Source: Adiantum capillus-veneris
Lineage: Eukaryota > Streptophyta > Polypodiopsida > Polypodiales > Pteridaceae
NCBI GenBank assembly: GCA_014529385.2
Contig: CM043955.1
Coordinates: 140,763,640 to 140,827,639 of the forward strand
Length of the DNA stretch: 64,000 nt
Direction of reading: 5' to 3'
Below, piece by piece: positions 24,004-34,084 of the stretch (its first letter is position 1; the number at the start of each line of letters is the position of its first letter). A program made the position numbers and the translations under genes. The notes below the pieces were generated by a model. It ran no database searches, had not been told where the DNA came from, and worked only from the letters and a program-made list of their open reading frames with translations.

Positions 24004-24643
24004 CCTGATCAAAAGTCAACTCCCACTGCACACCCACACAGAGGTGTTTCTTCTTGATCCACAAATGTCAGTGATTATTAGACAAAAGAACAGTCCATCT
24101 GGGACCTTTGAGAGTTGGTTTCTCCACTGTGCTATGCTGGAAGTTACTGTCATCATCTTTCCATATGAGAACAACCATCACTGGAGTCTCATATGCCTTG
24201 ATGTTGACCAACCAGCAGTGTGGGTGTTCAATTCAATAAAAGGAACCCACCCTGAAATTAGGCTGTAAGTGTTTTGTATCAGAAAGTGTTTCTTATAGAT
24301 ATCCATGTAAATTTGAAGCCTCATGCTAACATCTTGACATTGCTTTGTGCAGTTGTATAAAGAGGTTGTTGCTTGCCTATGGCAAGCTATGTGGAAGGTA
24401 TGAACTATACAAGGCCCCAATCAAAGATGTACCTGTCCCAAATCAAACCGATGGAGATGTCTTCTCCATGCAGAATATGTCCTGCAAATCTACTTTGCAT
24501 TAAAACCTTTCATGACTAAGGTACCCATTTGGCAATGCATTCAGTTAGTTTTGGTTTAGTCTATAAAAGAATTCTCACCATGTGGTCTTTCAATTTTGCA
24601 GAGTGCTTTAAAAAACTACACATATGATTATTTGCAAAGATAC
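24004..24643 (+). pseudogene. Ulp1/SUMO-protease-like (C48) domain of the H3 fusion gene
   Basis: The exon ending at 23931 closes with 'DINLLQNPDAQISDTIIYACL', like the Ulp1 start 'LNDEVINFYL'. Splicing 23932-24003 continues in frame to 'EVFLLDPQMSVII', then 'NNHHWSLICLDVDQPAVWVFNS' with the catalytic His-Trp. The usual Asp after it is Asn. A second intron (24265-24352) leads to 'RYELYKAPIKDVPVPNQTDG' and 'DVFSMQNM'. Where the family has Q-x-N-G-x-D-C-G-V-F, this copy has TDGDVF, so the Cys-Gly pair is missing. One base later in the exon is also lost, shifting 'IYFALKPFMTK' out of frame. A third intron (24521-24601) joins 'SALKNYTYDYLQRYR'. Family members cleave SUMO or related modifiers. This copy should be catalytically dead. 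Confidence 0.75.
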
Positions 24644-25276
24644 CGGGTAAGTTTAATACAACACCTGCTTACTATGTCTAGCCCCAGAGAGCTTGAAGAT
24701 AGCGGCTTGGATGACCGCACTATTGATCTAACAAAACATGACGTGCCACCACGACAAACCCCTACATCCGATACAGTGGAATCACAACGGGCCGAGGGGG
24801 TCATATCAGCAAAAGATGAAAGAGCCGAGGATGAGGAAAGGTCAAATGAGCATATGGAAGGTGCTAGTGTACAACCAGAGGAGACAATGAAAGAGCCACG
24901 TCAGCCAGTGGAGGAGCCAAAAGAGCCTATGGCTGAAACCCAAGATGAGGAAAGCAGGCTTATAGATGAGCAAAAGGATATGGATGAGGAAAGCAGGCCT
25001 AGGGATGAGCAAAATGATATGGATCAGGCAAGGATGTATGAGGCAAGCCGATCAACCGAGGGAGAGGAAAAGACCTTGGAGGAAACCTTGAATGAGGCAG
25101 AAAGAGCCATGGGGGAGACCCCTGATGAAGATGTGAATGATGACTATGAAGATAAAGCAGAGGAGAGCAACAACGACATGAACACTACAGAGACCCACTA
25201 TGGACCCTTGCTACCTGTAGATACGGTTGTTCCGGTAATGTCTATTCAAGTATGGCAAAATATGTTCAGCTTCTAA
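24602..25276 (+). CDS. Acidic tail of the H3-Ulp1 gene
   Basis: Follows the protease end in the same frame for about 220 residues. It is very rich in Glu and Asp with repeating 'EESRLIDEQKDMD' / 'EESRPRDEQNDMD' units and ends 'MNTTETHYGPLLPVDTVVPV'. A possible splice donor GTAAGT at 24645 could end the protease exon early, and a donor GTAATG at 25235 could join the tail to the phosphatase domain, although the simple join to 25309 is out of phase. Acidic tails of this kind are common in histone-binding proteins, so a chaperone-like role is possible but unproven. Confidence 0.5.
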   Translation, partial: SALKNYTYDYLQRYRVSLIQHLLTMSSPRELEDSGLDDRTIDLTKHDVPPRQTPTSDTVESQRAEGVISAKDERAEDEERSNEHMEGASVQPEETMKEPRQPVEEPKEPMAETQDEESRLIDEQKDMDEESRPRDEQNDMDQARMYEASRSTEGEEKTLEETLNEAERAMGETPDEDVNDDYEDKAEESNNDMNTTETHYGPLLPVDTVVPVMSIQVWQNMFSF

Positions 25277-25309
25277 CTACTTATATGTACTTGTCAACTT
25301 TTACAAAGG

Positions 25310-25870
25310 TTGATTATCTTGGACGTCAATGGATTGCTGCTAATGCAGGTGCCTCTCGGTGACAGAGAACCCTTTGAGGATTTGCAAACTTTTCGGATGG
25401 GAACTTGTCGAGTCGTGGTTCGTCCAGGAGCCAAGGAATTTATTCAGTTTCTTCTTCCGCACTTCAGAGTTGCCATATGGTCTTCAATGCAAAGGCAAAA
25501 CTTGTCGCCACTAGTTGCAATAGTTTGTAGTGTATGCCACGCTCACACGTCAGATTTTGCCTTTTTGTATGATCAAAGAAAATGCATTACCGTTGAGGGC
25601 CACTACCACCCTAAAAAACCACACTTACCTCTTTTGTACAAACCGTTTAGCCAAATCGGTGTACCCTTTGATGCAACTAATACACTACTGATTGATGATA
25701 CTCCTGAAAAGGGAGAACTAAATCCGCCGGGACCAACTGTCTCACCACCTTCTTTCGAGGGGCATTCCTTCGATTTTTACCTTGAAGACATTCTAATTCC
25801 ATACTTACAGAAATTGTATCTCAGTCCATTGTTCACGGACGAGTTTGTACTTTCTAATGAATTAAGATGA
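25310..25870 (+). CDS. FCP1/CTD-phosphatase-like HAD domain
   Basis: About 186 residues with HAD motif I 'LIILDVNGLL' (nucleophile Asp kept; the second Asp of DxDGT is Asn), 'VVVRPGAKEFIQFLLPHFRVAIWSS' (motif II serine), 'NTLLIDDTPEKG' (motif IV acidic pair) and 'ILIPYLQKLY' near the end. This is the FCP1 homology domain of proteins that dephosphorylate the RNA polymerase II C-terminal domain, in the D-x-N-G form I associate with plant members. The acceptor AG at 25307-25308 precedes it, so it is probably the last exon of the upstream gene or a separate gene. The frame is uninterrupted, unlike the protease. Activity is doubtful because of the motif I change. Confidence 0.72.
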   Translation: MIILDVNGLLLMQVPLGDREPFEDLQTFRMGTCRVVVRPGAKEFIQFLLPHFRVAIWSSMQRQNLSPLVAIVCSVCHAHTSDFAFLYDQRKCITVEGHYHPKKPHLPLLYKPFSQIGVPFDATNTLLIDDTPEKGELNPPGPTVSPPSFEGHSFDFYLEDILIPYLQKLYLSPLFTDEFVLSNELR

Positions 25871-25900
25871 CTCTTCTATCATGTCTTTGTCTTGTCTAAC

Positions 25901-25902
<2 letters not shown>

Positions 25903-25945
<43 letters not shown>
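25903..25945 (+). repeat. (GA)n microsatellite
   Basis: A GA tract of about 43 bases just after the phosphatase stop codon. Confidence 0.9.
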
Positions 25946-25949
<4 letters not shown>

Positions 25950-26068
25950 ACATGGTAAAGAAATGTATTTCAAGCATACTTTTTCACAGGGCACAATTGA
26001 AAAATGAGCTCAATAAACTTCATGTCTTGAAAGTCATTTGTATACACTTGGGTTCACAAGAATATATG

Positions 26069-27489
26069 TTACATTGACACTACTTCAACCCGACCATCCA
26101 ACTCTTTGCACAAAATATCTTTTTCCCTTCGCCGCATCACCTTACGACCAGCTAGGAAAAAGGAAAAATCTGATAGGTCCTTGTCCATTGACTCTTCAAT
26201 TATGTCATGCCGCAAATGCTGAAGACTGCATAGCTCCCTTATTGTAACCACCAACAGTAGGCCATGCTCTTTATCAATCACTTCCACATCCATAGCAGGA
26301 TTATCTTCCAAACCTGCAGAAACCTAGTCCATAGGAATGTACTTACCGTTGAGCATTTGTGATCGCATATACCAAAACGAGAGTAACAGTGATTGGCTTG
26401 CAATCATGTACTTGACAACTAGAGTATCAAGCGCGACCTCGCACCGTAAACCAATCTCTTCCTTTGCATACCATCCTTTGTCAAGAAGTTTGTCACAGGA
26501 TGACTGCTGAAATGACTTGCACATGAACATAGTTTTCGTAACTCGGATGTTGTAGCTATGAAACAGCTCTATGAAGAGTGCAACAGAACAGAAGTTTGCA
26601 ATTCTAACCAGTTTGGTGGGAATAGAGCTACGTAGAGACCTTTGTATATCCTTGTAGAGCTTACTTCGCATTGCCTCCACCATTGTTTCCTCGGGAACTG
26701 GCCAGTCCACAGTGTTCCAATTAGTTGGTAGAGGCACTTTCACCAACATGCCATTCCTATTCCCTGAGCTGAGTTGGTAAAAGTGGTCATAAAAAAAGAT
26801 TCCCTCATCAGCCAGTCTTTTGCTGCTCCTCCCTGAATACTGTAGAGAACCAATGTGGGCATGAACAACATGGAAGAGGCCTATTATGCACTCCACAGGC
26901 TCCCATTGCTCATAAGAAGAGGGATAAACATCTGCAATATATATAAGAAGAGTTAAACTAAGAGTATCAATAAGTACAAATGACAAATCTAATGTAATTG
27001 AGCTGTGAAGAATGGAGACATTGCTCATAACAAGCGGGAGAAACATTGCAAAATATATAAGAAAAGTTATAATGAGAGTATTAGTAAGTTCACATGTCAA
27101 GAGTACTTACAATTGCAATGTGGTTGATGTATATCTGATACATTTCCACCGTTTGCTATCACCTCTGGATGGGTAAACACATGCTGAACAAGAAATTCCT
27201 TTACAGATATTTTGCCGATTTCAACTTTGAAATCCAACACTCTGGCCTTCCATGCTGATCGGTAAACGTTGATACCACTAGACCTCTTGGGTCTTCTTGG
27301 TTGCATGAGGACCCATGAACCTTTGTTTATCCTTTGTCCAACCCATTGGTTCTCTGCACTTATTGAAGTTGGTATTGTAATTGAGGATATGCTACTACTT
27401 GGCCTTCTAGGCAAAGTGCAGTTGTTGGTTGTTGGTGTGAGAGACAGTAAACACCTGGAGCCTCTTGGGCGAGAAGACGTGGACGCCAT
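26069..27489 (-). CDS. Convergent three-exon gene of element A (about 402 aa), unknown function
   Basis: Exons 27489-27111, 26931-26347 and 26313-26069 join in frame with good GTAAGT donors and TTGCAG/TCTGCAG acceptors. The start 'MASTSSRPRGSRC' is Ser/Arg-rich. The middle has 'VECIIGLFHVVHAHIGSLQYSG', 'WPVPEETMVEAMRSKLYKDIQ' and 'FCSVALFIELFHSYNIRVTK'. The end has 'DFSFFLAGRKVMRRREKDILCKEL', which faintly recalls a ubiquitin-like fold. No stop breaks it, unlike the protease gene. The first intron holds a second, decayed copy of the exon 2 splice-site region. I recognise no family. Its place, tail-to-tail with the cargo inside the right inverted repeat, suggests an element-encoded accessory protein. 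Confidence 0.55.
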
Positions 27490-27810
27490 AGCTCTCAGAA
27501 AAAAGCTTTAGTGGAGGGAGATTCACTTTGAAAGCATTCTAATGGAGGGAAAGTGTTTTAGAATTCCAATATCTTGTGCGGGCTTAATGGTCACCCTCCA
27601 GTACGTTAATGACCATAAGAGAATATCAGAAGTGGGACCACATGCAAGCACCTAAAAGCTCGGTAAAAGGAAGGAAATTACGATGCTACAATCCTAGATT
27701 CGTGAAAGTTTTATGCTATTTTCCTATTTTTTGAGTCTTTCCACGTACTTTCCTACGTAACGTAGCCTTCGTGCTCATTGGACGCGCTCTATTATTCTCT
27801 CTCTTCATAT
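27490..27810. other. Right subterminal region of element A
   Basis: Between the convergent gene and the right inverted repeat. It would hold the promoter of the minus-strand gene. I see no gene in it. Confidence 0.4.
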
Positions 27811-27843
27811 GGCCCTCCAAATGACCTCTGAAATTTCCTAATG
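27811..27843 (-). repeat. Element A right terminal inverted repeat
   Basis: The plus strand ends CTGAAATTTCCTAATG. Read on the minus strand it is the partner of 18602-18634. The next base to the right, 27844, begins the integrase fragment GGTCCC. Confidence 0.92.
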
Positions 27844-28152
27844 GGTCCCATTCAAAAAGGCCTTATATACCTTGTACGACCCATCCACTTCTTCTTGAAA
27901 TTCTTTTGAAAGGCGAAGTCCAAGTAGCTCTCGTACTTCATCACTCGCTTGGCTCTTATTGACTTTGGCCACTCGCTTCTCTCGCTGCTTCACACAATAG
28001 TCTGTTGCTGCTTCTCTATCCATTTGCAACGCTTCAAGGCTGACAATCCTATCTTGTAGAGCCTCTTGTGGAGTGGCATTGATGTGCCACATACCCTTCA
28101 AAGCACCTAGCTGTGCATGCACTGGAAGAACTGCCTCCTTACCATAGACCAA
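27844..28152 (-). pseudogene. Ty3/gypsy integrase C-terminal end, proximal half
   Basis: Reads 'MVYGKEAVLPVHAQLGAL' (the typical 'YGxEAVLP' integrase box), then a charged helix, and ends 'YKVYKAFLNGT' at the edge of element A. The frame resumes at 18601. Confidence 0.85.
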
Positions 28153-28725
28153 CTAGAATGGAGTAAAGTTTGTCGCCACTTTATAGGATGTCATGTACGT
28201 CCACAAACACTTCTCTAGATTGACCTCCCACTCTGTTTTGTGCTTATACACATACTTTGTCAACATCTTGATGATTTACCCATTGGCACTCTCCACAAGA
28301 CCATTGCATTGGGGATGATAGGGTGAGGAAAACCAATGCTGAATGCTTAACTTATCCACCAATGCTCGCATAAGCTTGGTCCTAAATCCTTGGCCTCTAT
28401 CAAAATGAGCACCCATGATATTCCAAAATGGAAACAAATGTTATCAACAAAGACAAATTGAGCCACAACCTATGCATTTACCTCTTTCACAACTTTGGCC
28501 TCGAGCCACCTAATGAAATAGTCGATGGCCATCACACCATACTTCTTACCACTTGTGGACTTAGGGAGTGGACCAATGGCGTCCAAACCCCACTTCTTGA
28601 AAGCATTTTGAGCGATGATGTCTCCCTGTGACTTGGATACCAAATGCATTTCACCCATGGTATGGCATTTGTGGTAGGTTTTGCACCAATATTACACATC
28701 CTTCACTACTAAAGGCCACCAAGAG
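28153..28725 (-). pseudogene. Ty3/gypsy integrase zinc finger and core remnant
   Basis: The frame 28658-28470 gives 'FKKWGLDAIGPLPKSTSGKK' with 'AIDYFIRWLEAK', the start of the integrase core with its first aspartate. Upstream, to 28725, the minus strand reads 'WWPLVVKDV' and 'CKTYHKCH', the end of the H2C2 finger, with a stop between. Downstream (28470-28153) the core decays through several frames. The chromovirus at 28726 interrupts it. Confidence 0.75.
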
Positions 28726-31700
28726 TGTAAGGTTTCCAGTTTTTGGAACCTTAGAAATTGTACAAAGCATGATCAAATTAACCTGGTTGTTCAGAAAACA
28801 ATGTATAATTATCCAATTATCACAAATATTGGTATTTTTGGAACCGTAATCATGACTTTACTATGGTTAGAAATTTTCAGAACAGAATTCCGATAAAATC
28901 TAAAAAAGTTACGGGCTCTGAAAGGTTATACTGTGAATTTAGTTAGTTAAATAAAATTGAAAGGTTTTAGAATCATTATTGCGAAAGACTTTTTATCCTA
29001 AAGTTTCTAGAAATTGCAGATATTTCCAAAGTTAATCATTAGAAGTAAGAAAAATAGAAGAAAATCAATTTTAGGTATCTGGGGGGCTGTGTGGGGCTAT
29101 GATGAACTTGCCCAAGCTGATTTTAGCAGCGGGTAGCGCTAGGAGGAAGCTGGGGGCTAGCTTGAGGTACCAGAAGCAACCAAGGAGTCCATAAAACCTA
29201 TAAATAGACCCCCCCCCCCCCCCCCCCCCCCCCCCTCTTCATAGAAAAATTTAGACTCGGAGTCTTGGCCATTTCTCTCTCACCTAGAGAGAACTCTACT
29301 CAAAAATCACTAGAAAGAAAAAGTCTAGTTGGTTAATCCGCAGTAATTAGCATTAAACCTTTTTAATTAGCAAAATTATGCTAATTTACTTATGTATTCT
29401 TAATTAACCAATTAATTAAGAATATTAAACTTAATTATACTCTAACTTACTTAATTCTCTGCTGATTATTAAGATTAAGCTAAGGGATATTAAGCTAATT
29501 AATTATTAAGCTATATTAGGATTGAAATTAATCATTTTAGTCATAAATTAATGGTAATTATACTAATTAAACTTAGATTCATATAAGATAATTATTAAAG
29601 CTATATTAGACTATTATGATGCTAGGAAAATTATCTCTTAATTTTTTGATTAGTTTTTGTAATTATTTAAGTATAATTTAACTGTTTTTAGTCAAAAATT
29701 AAAGAGGAAAAATTAGCAAATCAAATTAAAAAGCTTTGAGATAATTTTTAGAGCTAAAATACATCTTAAGGAACCCATGATAACTAGCTTAACCACAAAT
29801 AATTATTTTAGCTAATTATCTTAGTAGAAAAACATTGTTTTTAAGGAAAAATTAAAGGGGGATATTAGTAAATTAAATTAAAAAGATTTGAGATAATTTT
29901 TAGAGCTAAATCACATCTTAAGGAACCCATGATAGTTATCTTAACTACACATAATTAGTTTAGCTAATTATTATAGTAGAAAAACACTATTTTTAAGGGA
30001 AAATTAAAGGGGGAAAATTAGCAAATCAAAATAAAAAGATTTGAGATAATTTTTAGAGCTAAAATGCATCTTAAAAAACCCATGATAATCAGTTTAACTA
30101 TAGATAATTAGTTTAGATAATTATCTTAGTAGAAAAACATTGTTTTTAAGGGAAAATTAGCAAATTAAACTAAAAAGAGTTCAAATAATTTTTAGAGATA
30201 AAAAACATCTTAGAAAACCTATAATAATTAGCGTAATCATAGATACTTAGTTTAGCTAATTATCATAGTAGAGAAACACTATTTTTAAGGAAAAATTAAA
30301 GGGGGAAATTAGCAAATGAGACTAAAAAGCTTTGAGATAATTGTTAGAGATAAAAAACATCTTAAAGAGCCCATGATAATTAGCTTAACTACAAAAAATA
30401 AGTTTAGCTAATTATCTTAGTGGAAAAACATTGTTTTTAAGGTTAAATAAAAAGGGAAAATTAAATTTCTACTTAAATAATTACTCAATAATTACCAAAG
30501 ATAGGATTATGATTAGGAAGCTGGATAATTAGTGTATACTCAAAAAATTAGTTTACCTAATTAAATAAGCCAAAAAGGTCTATTTTTTAGACAAAATAAA
30601 AGGGGGAAATTAGATAAATTACCTAGATAATTATATCATAATTATTAGAGGTATATATTACTGTTAAAAACCCAAGATAAATAGATCATACCTAGATAAT
30701 TAGTTTAGCTAATTATCTTAGCTAATGTTATCAAATTTTGTCTACAAATTGGAAAAAAAAAACAGTGAATGAATTTATATAGTACACGATAGATTGGAAA
30801 CAGGTTTTGAAGGTTTAAAAAATTACCTTAACCCCAAACATTTAACAAAGATACCTATTTACTTCGAAAATCCCTATTTTTGGATAAAAGGAATAAAAGA
30901 GATTATTCATTTAATTCTCTAATCGATTAAGTATCCTTTTATAAAGGCTGCCAATATGGCTCCAAAAAGGACTAGAGGAAATCCTCTTTCTGATGAAGAG
31001 GATACAATCCATAAAAAGGACTAGAGAAACCCTTGACTATGAGGCTGGGCCTAGTAGTCATAGGCCTACGGAGGAAAGTCCGTAGGCGCCAGCACAACAG
31101 CAAATGGCTGACTAGTCTCACAGGTGGATTTCCATTTGTTCAATTAGTTCTTTAAATAGCCTAAAGTTCTTTTATAAATTAACATTGCATACGTAAGAAC
31201 TAGGAAGGAGTAACTGGCCGTAACCGGAAGGTAACTTCCAAGAAACCAGTGAGCATTGGTTGTAAATAGGAAAGAAATGTTTGAACTAGGATTGATTGAC
31301 TTGGGAAAGAAATGTTTGATCATCCTTAAGACAGATTGTCTCAAGATACCTCTAATTCCTTGGAATATTTTTACTCCGGGTGATGAGTAATGATGGCGAT
31401 TCTGCCATGGATGAGTCGGTTTCCTCAATGCGCGTGGAGTCTTTACCCCATGTTTGTCTGTGCTTGTGGATATTACTTAGGATGTCGAGTTGATCCTAGA
31501 AGAACCACCTGGTTGTATGGGCAACCGGTTAGCGTATGGGCGCCCGGATTTTGGGTGATAATTTTTCCAACCCGATTTTTATAAATAAGGAATGGGTGCC
31601 ATTTTTTTCACCTCTATATAGGTGGTCTTGAGACAAGCCAGTACTGGTCAGAGTTACTCCAGAATGACAGTACCTTGTGTTAAGTCTAAATATGTCTGTT

Positions 31701-32258
31701 TGCTAAAAGAATGTTTTCAATACTGTTTCCAAGGGCTATTTTAATGAAATTCGGTTATGAAGGATAAAAGAAATCATTATTTTAATTGTGACAAGAATGT
31801 GGTAGTAATTAAATAACAAAGCAACATGTGTGAGTGTGGGGTGGTAAGTGGGGATTGACTAAGTTTGTCAATCATGGACGGGTGGACCTGATTAGTCAAG
31901 TAACTATCCATTCCTGCACACTGAAAGAGTCTAGAAACTTCTCCACTTGGAAGAGGAGTCCACCAGCGGCTGTGCCCTCACATATGTTAGGGGGGGGAAA
32001 GCGTTGGTTAAGGAAACCTTAATCTGAATGAAGGAAGTTATAGGGCCGGAATAGTTTTAGGAATTCAACAAGTTGTCCCGTTTCCACTGCGAGACAGAAC
32101 TAGGTCTCCTTCTAGGGCTATAAACCTAAACCATTATTAATGGTAAAAGGTATATTCCCTAGATTCTTCTTGTTTAGAGACTCTGATTTTATTAGGCCTA
32201 GAGACCTATCAAGGATCCCATTCCGCTTTTTGGTGTCGGCGGGTTTGGGTATCTCACA
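28726..32258 (+). repeat. 5' LTR of the plus-strand chromovirus
   Basis: Starts TGTAAGG and ends CTCACA just before the primer-binding site. A TATAAATA box at about 29201 is followed at once by a run of about 26 C. The remaining 3 kb is very AT-rich and includes a tandem repeat. 37420-37914 repeats its first part with the same TATA box and C run. Confidence 0.75.
29690..30470 (+). repeat. AT-rich tandem repeats inside the LTR (unit about 150 bp)
   Basis: Five or six imperfect copies of a unit containing 'gagataatttttagagctaa', 'acatctta', 'ataattagtttagctaatta' and 'agtagaaaaacatt', starting near 29697, 29846, 30003, 30151, 30296 and 30430. Confidence 0.75.
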
Positions 32259-32260
32259 AG

Positions 32261-32272
32261 TGGTATCAGAGC
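32261..32272 (+). other. Primer-binding site of the plus-strand chromovirus
   Basis: TGGTATCAGAGC lies two bases after the LTR end CTCACA. It matches the usual plant initiator tRNA-Met-type site. Confidence 0.8.
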
Positions 32273-33170
32273 ATGGTTTAACAAGGTCCTAACCCTAGGG
32301 TGAAAAGTTGACAAAATAGGCACAATAAGTTATTTTTGCCTTTTTTTTTAATTGTAGTATATTTTGAGATGAGAATCTCCCTATCAATACAGGAAAATGT
32401 CCGCCAAGCTTACCGGAAGTTTATGATCTTCAAAATCATGTTCGAGGCTTCTTGCAGCTCTAGTAAATTCTTATTTTGGAAGAGCATCATGCAATTATTA
32501 GACGGAATGTTTTCCCCTCCTCTTACATGAGGAATCAGCTGGTCACATTTTCATGGAATTTTCTTAATTGATGCGGGACAGATAGAAGGATTGGCACTAA
32601 ATTTGAAGAGACTCAAATGGACAGAAACACTTCGAACCATCAAAGTTTTCTTTTTCAGTGGGACTGAAGATCAGGATCAGACTATTTCTATAGATGGGAT
32701 AGAGGTGTCTCAGAATCAATGGGTATTTGATCAGGTAGCTAAAGTTAAATACCCAGGTAGGATCAGACCCATGAGGGTAGGCCCTAAGTTTAGAGGACCA
32801 AAAGATGTTATATTTTTTGATCCCCTGTCAGACCCACCAGTGGTTAAGAAGATTTTGGTATAGAGAGTTACATCTTGTACATAGTATGAGTCCATCTTGT
32901 ATATAGTATGAATCCATCTTGTATATAGTATGAGTCCATCTTGTACATAGTATGCGTCAGTGATTTTATTAACCCTTGTATATACCATGGTTTTATGAGA
33001 ATGATATGTTTGTGTAATTCAAATAGAATGATTAGGTTTTACATCTGAAAGTATATACATAAACTAGAAAATTTTCATAACAAAAGAAAATTACTTCTTA
33101 TCACTAAAAGATCTTTATTAATTAAAAACCAAGGGTAATGCAAAAATCCTTTACACTCCCACCTAAGAGA
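32273..33170 (+). other. Leader region before gag, no clear gene
   Basis: Contains a frame at 32591-32863 of unknown nature ('QTISIDGIEVSQNQWVF') and, near 32865-32955, a short tandem repeat of 'ttgtayatagtatgagtccatc' (about 24-bp unit, four copies). I recognise no domain. Confidence 0.4.
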
Positions 33171-34080
33171 AGAAACTACACTACTAAAACAGGTTCAACT
33201 CCCAACCTTCAAGGGAGAAGGAACCAACTTAGAACGTGATGCCGAAGCATGGCTCGATGCCATGGATGACTATTTCCTGGCAGCAGGAATTGATTCATAA
33301 AATCACGCAATGCTAGGAATGTTTCGACTCACTGGAGATGCTAAACTCTGGTGGAAACAACATTGTAGATATATTCCTTCCATTAGTCCATCTTGGGAGA
33401 AATGAAACAGGCAGTGAAATAAAGATATCTTCCTTCGGCTCATCAAGCTATTAGAATGAACTGAATTTTTTGCCCTTAGACAGTTAGGGCTTACTCTAGA
33501 AGAATACTACACCAAATATGTGTCCTTACGGCGTTATGCACCACCAATGACAATGGAACAACAGATTGCTCGATTTTACTTGGGCCTAAAAAAACCTTTA
33601 AGCACGTGTTTAGAAGCTATGAGGCCCACATCTATTCAAGATGCACTTCTCAGAGCTAAACCGCTTGCGGCTGAAGGAAACCCCCTACAAGGAGCTATTA
33701 TAACTACAATAACTTTAGAGGAAGGACAAGGAGAAATTTCAACCAAGGAAATCAACGAAGGGAAGGGACAACTGCAGCTAATATAGAACACACTTTTCCA
33801 AATATCAGATGTTATGGATGCAACTGAATGGAGCACTACAGGAGCCGATGCCCCGAGGAGAAAAATCGCAGAGCCGTTGCTGGAACTACTCCTCAGACTC
33901 AGATAGGCCAAGGAAATAATCAAAGAGGAGGAAGAAATAGAAAATGAGACAGAGGAAGAGGTAGAGGAGCCAGAGCTTATGCTGCAGTGGGAGAGCCAAC
34001 CTTGATGGATGAAGAAGATGAAAGAGCTACTCTTTTTGCCGCCATTGATAACCCTGGAGCTCGACAATAGTATGCAGTCA
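33171..34080 (+). pseudogene. gag of the plus-strand chromovirus
   Basis: In broken frames I read 'AWLDAMDDYFLAAGI', 'GMFRLTGDAKLWWKQHC' (stop between), then 33520-33786, and a zinc knuckle 'CYGCN' ... 'HYRSRCP' near 33810, with a stop inside the knuckle. An Arg/Gly/Glu-rich stretch follows. Confidence 0.7.
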
Positions 34081-34084
34081 TCCA

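Larger units (their letters stand above)
18602..27843 (+). mobile_element. Element A: DNA transposon with histone, protease and phosphatase cargo
   Basis: A 9242-bp segment bounded by 33-bp terminal inverted repeats with one mismatch (CATTAGGAAATTTC... at both ends). It sits inside a Ty3/gypsy integrase, and removing it joins GGGACC to TATCAACTGG in frame with no bases left over, so no target-site duplication is apparent. Contents from left to right: a three-exon candidate transposase gene, a long low-complexity region with hairpins, a histone H3-Ulp1-acidic-tail gene, an FCP1-like phosphatase domain, and a convergent minus-strand three-exon gene. A related element starts at 49613. I cannot place it in a named superfamily from the sequence alone. 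Confidence 0.85.

Noticed and set aside
18602-27843. A 2-bp target duplication 'AT' at the ends of element A
   Set aside because: AT does flank TAGG...CCTA symmetrically, but accepting it would leave four extra bases (CATG) in the integrase frame. The no-duplication reading restores the frame exactly, so I prefer it. More copies are needed to be sure.
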